A stretch of 56,006 bases of DNA, taken from the NCBI GenBank assembly GCA_900314995.1, contig OMXK01000016.1, positions 1 through 56,006 on the forward strand, in the 5' to 3' direction. Under the pieces are notes generated by a model, which saw nothing but the letters and a program-made list of their open reading frames with translations, searched no databases and had not been told where the DNA came from. Origin of the DNA: an uncultured Prevotella sp. GTDB taxonomy: Bacteria > Bacteroidota > Bacteroidia > Bacteroidales > Bacteroidaceae. Shown one piece after another: positions 36,181 to 44,734 of this stretch. The translations under genes and the position numbers were made by a program. Numbering within the stretch: the stretch's first letter is position 1; each line of letters begins with the position of its first letter.

Positions 36181-39130
36181 GATTCGGATTTTTACCGTCG
36201 AAGGCGCTTGGACTCACACCAAACATCTTGGTAAAGCAACGGGTGAAGTATTTGGGGTCATTAAATCCGACTGCGTACGCTATCTCCGTAACATTCCGGT
36301 TGCCGGTTTTCGACAGAAGGAGTTCTTTGGCCATGTTCAGACGATAGTTACGGATAAATTGTCCCACAGGAACACCAACTTCTGAATTCAGATGCTTACT
36401 GGCAACCGTACGACTCATGCCCAAGGCATCGCAGAACTCCTGAACGCCAAACTCCGAATCCATATAATTGGCCTCCATAATCTCCATGACACGCTCCATA
36501 AACGGTTTCGTCGTCTTCATCACCTCCACCTTGTCGGCCTCAACGCTCTTCGAAACACTCTGCTTGTAGCGTTCCTGGTTGTCGAGAATATTCTGGATGC
36601 GCGACTGTAACTGGCGTGGGTCTTCGGATTCCTCCAGAACTTTTCGTATCGGACTGAGCAACTGTTCAGCCTCCAAACGCTTCAATCGGGCCGCCCACCT
36701 ATTATATATATATATGATAAGCACCACGAAAAGAATGCTGAGCAGCAGGCGGAACCACCAGCTATTCCAGAATGCCGGATGCACAATGACTTCGATAGAG
36801 GCAGTATCAGTATGATCGGCAGACAAGGTGGACACATACTTCACCTCAAACGTATAGCGTCCAGGAGGAAGCGCACTATAACGGACGGAATGTTCACCAA
36901 GTCTCAGCGGTGTCCATTCGTTATCGAGTCCTTTCATCCTATAACTGAACATGACCCGATCCTCGTTACCATAATCCAAAGCAGAGAAAGCAATTGTGAA
37001 AGAACGGTTGCTTTCATGTAATTGGATGCTGGAGGCGATGGAAATATCCTCCGACAAATAATCACTACCAGCTATCACATCCTGATTATCAACCATCAGA
37101 TGGGTAAACACAAGTTTGCCATAAGGTTTCGACTCCGTATTCTCCCCAAGCACTTCGATTAAGCCGCCTTCACTGCCGAGATAGATGACGCCTGCATTGT
37201 CTCTGACGGCAGAGTTCCAATAGAAATGATGGTTCACCAGGCCTTCGCTCTCAAAATAATTGGAGAAGATATGAGTTTTAGGGTCGTAAACCGATAAGCC
37301 GTTCTGAGTCGTCACCCACAAATGACCATTCAAATCCTCTACCATACCCTTCACGCCGCCAAAAGCCAGACCGTCCTCAGTTGTCAGGGCCTCGAATTGT
37401 CTGCCACCATCCTTCCCTTTCACCAGGCGATAAAGGCCATAGCCGTTGCTGCCGAGCCATAGGGTACCATCTTTGGACTGATAGAAAGAGGATATCTTAT
37501 CAACGATTCGGGAACCTGGTTCATCGAGTTTATGCGCTATACCCTCTGTCTTGAAAGGTCTGCGCCCCTGACGCCCAGAATTGAGGTCAACTAAACGTAA
37601 GCCCTGCATACAGCCCATCCACAGGATACCGTCACGGTCAACGATTGCGCCGATGCAACCCGTTACACTGCGACATCCTTCAAAGGGGTCTTCTATCTGC
37701 TGGGTCTTATAATCATAATAATACAGACCCGCATTACTGCCTATCCATAATCCGTCATTGATGGTATCATTAGCCAAAGCACCAACAAAACTGGTGCGGA
37801 TGCCATACTCACGGGGAAGTTCGAGACGAGTTATTTGTTGAGGACTCTTCCTGTCAGTCACACAGACACCACCTCCCCAGGTGCCTATCCAGAGTCGGCC
37901 ATGATGATCAGCAGCAAGTGCAGACACACTGTTATGCGACATGCCGGAATTTGAGGTGGTAAAATGGATGAAGTCGGTAGAGCCCTTTTCCCTGAGGTTA
38001 AGTCCTCCTTCCACTGTTCCAACCCAAAGCCGACCATCGGGCTCGGCATACATCGCATTGACGGGATTGGGTGACAGCGACCGGGGATCCATTGTATGAA
38101 CGGAGTTACGCAGCAGCAACCGTCGTGGAGCCAAACAGGCAATACCGCCTGATTCTGTGCATACCCAGATATGGCCATGATAAACGCGGATACTATGTAC
38201 GAAATCACTTTGTAGCGGAGGGTTGCTCTCCGAATTCCATACCGTAAAGCTGTCTGTCTGATCATCGTAGATATTTACACCAGCCAGGGAACCTACCAGC
38301 AGATGATTATCGGGAGTAACAGCCAGACTCGACAAAAAGACGTGGGAAAGAGTTCCTGGAGCATCCGAGTGATGATAGGCATCAAGTTTCTGCCTATAGG
38401 GATCATAGCGGAAAAGTCCCATATTAGTGGTAATCCATACCACATTATTACGTTTTAGGATATCAGTAATATAATAGTCCTGCAAGGGTTTGAGCAGGGG
38501 GGAAATCTCCTGACGGATTAATTTCCCGTCCCTCTCCACCAACCTGTAGAGACAGCTGTCGATACCGACCCAGGGTTTGCCATTGCCTTCGATATCGCTA
38601 ATGGCCATGTCAAGCATGCGCCAATTATGAGGGTAGGCACATATCTTATCAATCTCGCCATCTTCTTTGAACTTCACCAGACTCACTTGTTGGTTGTTGA
38701 TAATCCAAATACGCCCCATAGCATCACGATAGCACCTGATAGAAGGCTGAACAAGCAATTTCTTGAGATCAGGATGATCAGGCACCACCGCATTCATCGT
38801 CCTGAGATCGATGATGTTAATACCCTCGTCGAAGGCCACCCAAAGCCGATGGAAGTTATCCTCGGTAATGTTTCTGCAAGACTTGCTGTTCAGATCCAGG
38901 CGAGGTTCCATCACGCCATAGCCGTCGTAGCGCACCAGTCCTCCACCAAAAGTGGAGATCCACAGGAAACCATTTGAGTCCTCGAATATGTCGCTTACAT
39001 TATTATGTGGCAGACCATTGCCCAGATCCAGATACGTCAGATTATACCGCTCCGTCAGCAAGTTCTCGTTACCCAGAACAGGCAACGAGACCACCAGACA
39101 AAGGGTTATCCACAGCGAACGGATCATCAT
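36176..39130 (-). CDS. Membrane-bound AraC-type regulator with HTCS-like propeller sensor, lacking kinase and receiver
   Basis: About 984 residues. Signal peptide (IRSLWITLCLVVSLPVLG), a two-bladed periplasmic sensor of repeated regulator-propeller units (for example LWISTFGGGLVRYDGYG, LWVGTVEGGLNL, LWIGTWGGGVCV, LWVTTQNGLSVYDP), a Y_Y_Y domain (about 710-785) and one membrane helix (FRLLLSILFVVLIIYIYNRW). Then, after only about 65 residues of helical linker, a C-terminal AraC HTH (FGVQEFCDALGMSRTVASKH, IAYAVGFNDPKYFTRCFTKM). Standard hybrid two-component regulators have HisKA, HATPase and receiver domains between helix and HTH and exceed 1,300 residues; all three are absent here. The protein must signal across the membrane directly. 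It probably activates PUL 2. ATG at 39130 or 39127; the TTG at 39136 is less likely. Confidence 0.88.
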   Translation of the reverse strand: MMIRSLWITLCLVVSLPVLGNENLLTERYNLTYLDLGNGLPHNNVSDIFEDSNGFLWISTFGGGLVRYDGYGVMEPRLDLNSKSCRNITEDNFHRLWVAFDEGINIIDLRTMNAVVPDHPDLKKLLVQPSIRCYRDAMGRIWIINNQQVSLVKFKEDGEIDKICAYPHNWRMLDMAISDIEGNGKPWVGIDSCLYRLVERDGKLIRQEISPLLKPLQDYYITDILKRNNVVWITTNMGLFRYDPYRQKLDAYHHSDAPGTLSHVFLSSLAVTPDNHLLVGSLAGVNIYDDQTDSFTVWNSESNPPLQSDFVHSIRVYHGHIWVCTESGGIACLAPRRLLLRNSVHTMDPRSLSPNPVNAMYAEPDGRLWVGTVEGGLNLREKGSTDFIHFTTSNSGMSHNSVSALAADHHGRLWIGTWGGGVCVTDRKSPQQITRLELPREYGIRTSFVGALANDTINDGLWIGSNAGLYYYDYKTQQIEDPFEGCRSVTGCIGAIVDRDGILWMGCMQGLRLVDLNSGRQGRRPFKTEGIAHKLDEPGSRIVDKISSFYQSKDGTLWLGSNGYGLYRLVKGKDGGRQFEALTTEDGLAFGGVKGMVEDLNGHLWVTTQNGLSVYDPKTHIFSNYFESEGLVNHHFYWNSAVRDNAGVIYLGSEGGLIEVLGENTESKPYGKLVFTHLMVDNQDVIAGSDYLSEDISIASSIQLHESNRSFTIAFSALDYGNEDRVMFSYRMKGLDNEWTPLRLGEHSVRYSALPPGRYTFEVKYVSTLSADHTDTASIEVIVHPAFWNSWWFRLLLSILFVVLIIYIYNRWAARLKRLEAEQLLSPIRKVLEESEDPRQLQSRIQNILDNQERYKQSVSKSVEADKVEVMKTTKPFMERVMEIMEANYMDSEFGVQEFCDALGMSRTVASKHLNSEVGVPVGQFIRNYRLNMAKELLLSKTGNRNVTEIAYAVGFNDPKYFTRCFTKMFGVSPSAFDGKNPNP

Positions 39131-39139
39131 GGGCAATTG

Positions 39140-40447
39140 TTAAGACGCTTTCTTCTCTTGAATGACAAACACGCAGACAGAACCTATCAGGAAGAAGACA
39201 CCTGCCACCAGCATCATCGATGACTGATGACTACCTACAAGCGACAGGATGATGCCGCCCAAGAGAGCTGCTACAATCTGGGGAACGCAGATGGTGCCAT
39301 TGAAAAGCCCCAGATAAGCACCCATGTGACCATAACCCTGCAGAGCATTGGTGACAAAGGTGAATGGCATGGCGAGCATGGCAGCCCATCCACAGCCAAT
39401 GAGCAGGAAGGGCACAATCTGTCCGTACATGTCGTGGATAAACGGAATGAGCAGGAAGCCAAGACCACCCAGTACAAGACTGACACTATAAGCGAGCTTG
39501 GTATTGGAGAAACGAGGCAGTATGGTAGCCCACACCACAGAACCCATAGCCTGAATGGCATAGAGCACACCCGTCCAGTTGGCTGCCTCCTGATAGGCGT
39601 CGGTGGTGGGATCGATGGTGCCCCAGACAGTCTCGGAGACGGCATCGACTACATAGGTCCACATATAGAGCATGCCAGCCCAGCAGAAGAACTGTACAAG
39701 TCCTACCTTCCAGAAGGTGGAAGGAGCATTCTTCAGCAGAGTTATCCAGTTGGCGCTGACCTCCTTCTCCTCAGCCACGGGGTTATACTCGCGGTACTCC
39801 TGAGGGTTCCACTCCTTGACCTTCACAGAGGTGTAGATGACACAGAGGATGAGGATGGCAGCACCGATATAGAACGACCAGATGACAGAGTCTGGCACAA
39901 CACCCTCAGGAGCCACGTTACTCAGGCCGATGGCCGTGAAGATGAATGGGAAGAGGAATCCGATGACACTACCCGCATTGCACAGGAACGACTGGATGGA
40001 GTAGGCTTTGGTCTTCTGCTTCTCGTTCACCATGTCGCCTACAAGCATCTTAAACGGCTGCATCGCCATATTAATACTTGTATCAAGCAACATGAGGGCT
40101 ATCAGGCCAAAGATGAGGGCAGCACCAACAGCCATTCCGAAAGAGCCGGCATTGGGCAGCAGGCACATGATGGCCACCGCCACGAGGGCACCTACAAACA
40201 GATAAGGAATACGACGGCCAAAGCGTGTCCATGTCTTATCGCTCAGTGTTCCGACAATCGGTTGCACAAGGATACCCATAAGCGGTGGGAGGATCCAAAA
40301 GAAACTCAGTGAGTGGGGATCGGCACCTAGCGTACGGAAGATACGCGAGATATTAGCACTCTGCAAAGCATAGGCGATCTGTACGCCAAAGAATCCGAAA
40401 CTCAGATTCCATAATTTCCAGAAGGAAAGATCAGGTTTTTGTCTCAT
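39140..40447 (-). CDS. MFS sugar transporter (maltose/maltodextrin-type candidate)
   Basis: 435 residues with twelve hydrophobic segments. The N-terminus LSFWKLWNLSFGFFGVQIAY and the loop GTLSDKTWTRFGRRIPYLFV are typical of the SLC45/sucrose-maltose-type MFS proteins found in Bacteroidetes maltodextrin loci. It would carry maltose or short maltodextrins across the inner membrane after SusCD import. It starts 30 bp after lacI with no promoter between and ends 9 bp before the kinase-less regulator. Substrate is inferred from family and the starch PUL next door. Confidence 0.85.
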   Translation of the reverse strand: MRQKPDLSFWKLWNLSFGFFGVQIAYALQSANISRIFRTLGADPHSLSFFWILPPLMGILVQPIVGTLSDKTWTRFGRRIPYLFVGALVAVAIMCLLPNAGSFGMAVGAALIFGLIALMLLDTSINMAMQPFKMLVGDMVNEKQKTKAYSIQSFLCNAGSVIGFLFPFIFTAIGLSNVAPEGVVPDSVIWSFYIGAAILILCVIYTSVKVKEWNPQEYREYNPVAEEKEVSANWITLLKNAPSTFWKVGLVQFFCWAGMLYMWTYVVDAVSETVWGTIDPTTDAYQEAANWTGVLYAIQAMGSVVWATILPRFSNTKLAYSVSLVLGGLGFLLIPFIHDMYGQIVPFLLIGCGWAAMLAMPFTFVTNALQGYGHMGAYLGLFNGTICVPQIVAALLGGIILSLVGSHQSSMMLVAGVFFLIGSVCVFVIQEKKAS

Positions 40448-40477
40448 ATATTTTTTGTTGGTTATTTACATCATACA

Positions 40478-41503
40478 CTATCTTGTCGTACCTCTGATAA
40501 TCAGACGTGTACGGACGATTCGCTTCTCTACTTTCTCCATCGGCGAAAGGCCTTCCACCTTATCCATCAGAATCTCAGCAGCCTCCTCGCCTACCCGATG
40601 GCCACGTTGTTCCACGGTCGTCAGCATCGGATCACAGGCCACGGCACGCTGACCATTCGTAAATCCACAGATGGAGATGTCGTCAGGTACACGGAAACCC
40701 GAATGCTTAACCGTATAAAGGATACCGATAGCCGTATCGTCATTGACAGCGAAGAAACCATCTGGACGATGGTCGAGTGCCAGGATTTCTGGCGTCAGTG
40801 CCTCAGCATCCTCACGATTGTCACAGACCCGGATAATCGACTCGTCGACAGCCAGCCCATGTTTCAGCAAAGCATCCTTATAGCCGTTGAAACGATTCTT
40901 GGAAATCTCCAGCTGCAACGGTCCCCCATAGAAGGCGATGCGCTTGCATCCCGTCTCAATCAGATGAGTCACGGCGTTATAGGCCCCAATATAGTCATCG
41001 ACCACCACGCGACTTGCATTTACACCCGTACAGATACGGTCGTAGAACACCAAGGGGATACCCGCATCTATCAGTTTCTGATAGTGGTCATAGCTCTTCG
41101 TGTCCTTTGCCTGAGAGACAATCACCCCACAGACCTTATAACGATGGAAATTTTCGCAGATCCGGGCCTCCCGTTCGTATTGCTCGCCGCTCAAGGCCAC
41201 CATAATCCGATAGCCACGGGCTGCTGCCGCCTCCTCGATACCTGTCAGAATCGACGAGAAATAATAGTGGGTAAACTCAGGCACAATCACTCCGATGATC
41301 CGTTGAGGCATCACGCGACTATGGCGAAGCGCCTCACCAATGGCATTCGGATAAAAGTTGTGTTCACGGGCATATTGCTGGATGGCACGGCGACGCTCCT
41401 CACTGATCCTGGGAGAGTCTTTCAAGGCACGCGACACGGTGGCCACGGAAATACCAAATTCCCGTGCAATATCCTTCATTGTCATCGGCACTTTCTCTTC
41501 CAT
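40478..41503 (-). CDS. LacI-family transcriptional regulator (MalR-like candidate)
   Basis: 341 residues. HTH at about residues 9-30 (MKDIAREFGISVATVSRALK), hinge helix HNFYPNAIGEALRHSR, then a periplasmic-binding-protein-like effector domain (IIGVIVPEFTHYYFSSIL, GVIVSQAKDTKSYDHYQKL, DRICTGVNASRVVVDDYIGA, FFAVNDDTAIGIL). It is divergent from the starch susC. A perfect LacI-type palindrome lies midway between the two promoters and again before the secreted amylase, so these are its predicted targets. Equal spacing upstream of all promoters suggests activation rather than blocking. The effector is probably a maltooligosaccharide. Confidence 0.9.
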   Translation of the reverse strand: MEEKVPMTMKDIAREFGISVATVSRALKDSPRISEERRRAIQQYAREHNFYPNAIGEALRHSRVMPQRIIGVIVPEFTHYYFSSILTGIEEAAAARGYRIMVALSGEQYEREARICENFHRYKVCGVIVSQAKDTKSYDHYQKLIDAGIPLVFYDRICTGVNASRVVVDDYIGAYNAVTHLIETGCKRIAFYGGPLQLEISKNRFNGYKDALLKHGLAVDESIIRVCDNREDAEALTPEILALDHRPDGFFAVNDDTAIGILYTVKHSGFRVPDDISICGFTNGQRAVACDPMLTTVEQRGHRVGEEAAEILMDKVEGLSPMEKVEKRIVRTRLIIRGTTR

Positions 41504-41529
41504 CCGGCTTTAATTATTCATCGGTGATG

Positions 41530-41560
41530 CAAAGTTACAATAATTGTTTATAATAACAAA
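41530..41560 (-). promoter_or_regulatory. Promoter of lacI (and probably the MFS and AraC-type genes)
   Basis: Reverse strand: TTTG (41560-41557), exact 19-bp spacer, TAACTTTG (41537-41530). This is a consensus Bacteroidetes promoter 27 bp before the ATG. The LacI-type palindrome is centred 63.5 bp upstream of the -7 element. Confidence 0.75.
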
Positions 41561-41578
41561 CATTTCTTTCACTTTATT

Positions 41579-41594
41579 ATTGATATACGTCAAT
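41579..41594. promoter_or_regulatory. FNR/CRP-like inverted repeat next to the LacI operator
   Basis: attgatatacgtcaat has ATTGA/TCAAT arms around 6 bp. It differs from the site at 55849-55864 only in the outermost bases and one central base. It partly overlaps the LacI-type operator. Confidence 0.4.
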
Positions 41595-41613
41595 GCAAAC
41601 GTTTGCATCGACG
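41588..41613. promoter_or_regulatory. LacI-type operator between lacI and starch susC
   Basis: The core atgcaaacgtttgcat (41593-41608) is a perfect palindrome with the central CG typical of LacI-family sites. The extended arms (41588-41613) match except for one position. The centre is 61.5 bp from the susC -7 element and 63.5 bp from the lacI -7 element. Confidence 0.85.
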
Positions 41614-41661
41614 TTTTATATCTTTTTAAGCAAAAAAAGAACAACGTATTAAAAAGTATCC

Positions 41662-41669
41662 TACCTTTG
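41662..41669 (+). promoter_or_regulatory. -7 promoter element of starch susC
   Basis: TACCTTTG matches TAnnTTTG. No TTG is found 19-21 bp upstream, in contrast to the lacI promoter. The 5' leader to the ATG is about 100 bp and contains a small gaaga/tcttc inverted repeat. Confidence 0.65.
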
Positions 41670-41775
41670 CACCGAAGTTTTCGAAGAATATCTTCAGATG
41701 AATAATAAAAACCCAAGCTGCAAATGCTTAACACAGAATAATATACGAACAATTTAACTCTAATTAAACAAAGTA

Positions 41776-44715
41776 ATGATGAAGCAGGTAAACATTCAAA
41801 TCCCGCTAAGGATGCTCGGCCTTTTGTTAGGCTTATTCCTATCGGTAGGTGCTTTTGCCCAGATTGAGGTAAAAGGACATGTGAAAGATGCTACAGGCGA
41901 ACCCATTATCGGCGCTACAGTACGCGTGGACGGTACACAGACGGCCACCGTTTCTGATTTCGACGGTAACTTCGTGCTGAAAGCTAATCAGGGTGCCAAC
42001 ATCACTATCTCTTACGTTGGCTATCAGAATGCCACCGTGAAGGCTGCACCCAGTGTTGAGGTTACGCTCGTTGACGACGAGACTGTGCTGCAGGACGTCG
42101 TTGTCATCGGTTACGGTACTGTCCGTAAGAGCGATGCGACAGGTTCTGTGATGTCTGTCGAAGCAGACCAGCTGAACAAGGGTCTTGCCACCTCTCCGGC
42201 AGATCTGCTGCAGGGTAAGACCCCCGGTGTACAGATTACGACCGACGGCGGTGCGCCAGGTGCTGGTGCGAAGATCCGTATCCGTGGTGGCTCGTCACTT
42301 TCTGCCTCTAACGACCCGCTGATAGTTATCGACGGTCTGCCTATCAGTTCTACAGACATCTCAGGTGGTGACGTGCTGAACACCATCAACCCTAACGACA
42401 TCGAGAGTTTCTCTATTCTGAAGGATGCTTCTGCCACCGCTATTTACGGTAGCCGTGCTTCTAACGGTGTGATCCTGATCACCACCAAGAAGGGTAAGGC
42501 TGGTGCAAAGCCCCGCGTCAACATTGACATGAGCGGTACATTCAAGACCGTGGCCAAGAAGGTTGACGTGCTCAGCCCTGAGGCTTTCCGCGATTTCTTC
42601 ATGGCCAACTATGGTGACAATGCCGATGCCGTGGCTGCACTGGGTACCTCTAGTACCAAATGGCAGGACGAGATCTACCGCACTGCCTTCGCCGAGGAAA
42701 TCAACGCCAGCGTCACGGGTGGCTATGTTTCTGGCAGCAAAGCCTTCAAGATGCCTTACCGCGTCAGCGCAGGCTTCCTGAACAACGACGGTACCCTGAA
42801 GACCACTGGCATGAGCCGTGGTACTGTAGGTATCAACCTGACCCCAACGCTCCTCGACGACCGTCTGACCATCAACCTGAACGGTAAGGGTGTATTCACA
42901 CATAACAAGTTCGCTGATGAGGGCGCTATCGGTGCTGCCGTGCAGTACGATCCGCTGAAGCCCGTTGACCACAAATGGGAGAACAACGGTGTTATTAACA
43001 CCATGTCAACGCTGAACCCTGTCGCCATGCTCAACGAGCAGCACAGAAGTTCTTATGTACGTCGTTTCGTTGGTAACGCACAGTTCGATTATAAGTTCAA
43101 GTTCCTCGATGGCCTTCGTGCCAACTTGAACCTCGGTCTCGATTTCTCTACCACCTCCGGTTGGACCGTCTCTGATCCTGGTAGTGAGGTGTCTTACCAC
43201 AATAAGGTTGAGAACGGAACAGGTGCCTGGGAGAAATACACACAGCTGCGTCGTGACCAGACGCTGGAGTTCTACCTGGCATACGCCAAGGAGCTGAAGC
43301 AGATCTACAGTCGCTTCGACATCCTCGCCGGTTACAGCTGGCAACACTTCTACAACAAGACAACAGACGAAAAGAAAGCTAACGATGGCAGTGGCTCGGA
43401 ATATCCTGTTTCAAAACCACTCTTCAAGACCGAAAGCTATCTGATTTCATTCTACGGCCGTCTGAACTACACGCTCTTGGACCGTTACCTCCTCACCTTC
43501 ACACTGCGTGATGATGGTACCTCTCGTTTCCAGAACAACAAGTGGGGTGTCTTCCCCTCTGCAGCTCTCGCATGGCGTGTCAACGAGGAATCATTCCTGA
43601 AGAATGTCGATTGGCTCTCTAACCTGAAGCTCCGTCTCGGCTGGGGTATTACCGGTCAGCAGAACATCGGTCAGGGCGACTATCCCTCTATCCCGACTTA
43701 TCACACCAACCAGGCTGGCTCTCTCTATCAGTTTGGCAACAGCGTCATCACTCCTATTACGCCGAGAGGCTATGCAGCTGAGATCAAGTGGGAGGAGACC
43801 ACGACCTATAACATTGGTTTGGACTTCGGTTTCGCCAATAACCGCATCAACGGTAGTGTCGATGTCTACCAGCGTAAGACCAAAGACCTTCTGAACGAAG
43901 TACCTGTGGCTTCTGGTACCAACCTGACCAACTACCTGCTGATGAACGTAGGTGACATGGAGAACAAGGGTATCGAGGTTGCCTTGAACTTCGTACCTAT
44001 CGAGAAGAAGGATCTCCACTGGGAATTTGGTGTAAACCTTGCATACAATAAGAATAAGATTACCCGTCTGACAGCCAGCGACGATCCCAGCTACCTCGGT
44101 GTAGAGACTGGCGATATCTCTGGTGGTGTCGGTAACCACATCCAGATCCACCAGGTGGGCAACCCGATGAGCTCGTTCTTCGTATTCCAGCAGGTTTACG
44201 ACGAGGCAGGCAAACCGTTGGAGGGTGTTTATGTAGACCGCAACCGCGATGGCCAGATCACTGACGATGACCGTTATATCTATTACAAGCCCGATGCTGA
44301 CGTGAACATCGGTTTCAACACAGAGGTAAGCTACAAGAAGTGGACGCTCTCTGCATCACTCCGTTCAAGCCTGGGCAACTACGTCTACAACAACATCGCC
44401 TCTAACACTGAGATGAAGGCCGACATGTGGACCAACAACTTTATCTGCAACCGTGTATCCACTGCACCTTACACGAACTTCAACCAGGCTCAGTACCGCA
44501 GCGACTACTATGTGCAGAACGCTTCTTACCTGAAGCTCGACAAGGTGACGCTGGCTTACAACATCACAGACTGGGTACGTGTGAACTTCACCGCACAGAA
44601 CATCTTCACTATCACCAACTACGACGGTGTGGATCCTGAAGTCGGAAACGGTATCGACAACAACATGTACCCCCGCCCACGCAACTTCATCATAGGTGCT
44701 AGCTTTAACTTTTAA
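41776..44715 (+). CDS. susC: SusC-family TonB-dependent transporter of the starch PUL
   Basis: 979 residues. Signal peptide (LLGLFLSVGAFAQ), regulatory domain (EVKGHVKDATGEPIIGATVR to ISYVGYQNATV), plug VVIGYGTVRKSDATGSVMSV, SusC-type NPNDIESFSILKDASATAIY and final strand FIIGASFNF. It imports maltooligosaccharides in the starch utilization system. Assignment to starch rests on the linked SusE/SusF-like and GH13 genes. It leads a rightward operon of at least four genes and is controlled from the LacI-type operator region. Confidence 0.94.
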   Translation: MMKQVNIQIPLRMLGLLLGLFLSVGAFAQIEVKGHVKDATGEPIIGATVRVDGTQTATVSDFDGNFVLKANQGANITISYVGYQNATVKAAPSVEVTLVDDETVLQDVVVIGYGTVRKSDATGSVMSVEADQLNKGLATSPADLLQGKTPGVQITTDGGAPGAGAKIRIRGGSSLSASNDPLIVIDGLPISSTDISGGDVLNTINPNDIESFSILKDASATAIYGSRASNGVILITTKKGKAGAKPRVNIDMSGTFKTVAKKVDVLSPEAFRDFFMANYGDNADAVAALGTSSTKWQDEIYRTAFAEEINASVTGGYVSGSKAFKMPYRVSAGFLNNDGTLKTTGMSRGTVGINLTPTLLDDRLTINLNGKGVFTHNKFADEGAIGAAVQYDPLKPVDHKWENNGVINTMSTLNPVAMLNEQHRSSYVRRFVGNAQFDYKFKFLDGLRANLNLGLDFSTTSGWTVSDPGSEVSYHNKVENGTGAWEKYTQLRRDQTLEFYLAYAKELKQIYSRFDILAGYSWQHFYNKTTDEKKANDGSGSEYPVSKPLFKTESYLISFYGRLNYTLLDRYLLTFTLRDDGTSRFQNNKWGVFPSAALAWRVNEESFLKNVDWLSNLKLRLGWGITGQQNIGQGDYPSIPTYHTNQAGSLYQFGNSVITPITPRGYAAEIKWEETTTYNIGLDFGFANNRINGSVDVYQRKTKDLLNEVPVASGTNLTNYLLMNVGDMENKGIEVALNFVPIEKKDLHWEFGVNLAYNKNKITRLTASDDPSYLGVETGDISGGVGNHIQIHQVGNPMSSFFVFQQVYDEAGKPLEGVYVDRNRDGQITDDDRYIYYKPDADVNIGFNTEVSYKKWTLSASLRSSLGNYVYNNIASNTEMKADMWTNNFICNRVSTAPYTNFNQAQYRSDYYVQNASYLKLDKVTLAYNITDWVRVNFTAQNIFTITNYDGVDPEVGNGIDNNMYPRPRNFIIGASFNF

Positions 44716-44734
44716 TTAATAGGAGGACAAGAAT

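Noticed and set aside
39227-41527. Two rightward frames of about 360 residues (39227-40312 and 40439-41527)
   Set aside because: Antisense to the MFS and lacI genes, both clearly identified; low-complexity shadow proteins.
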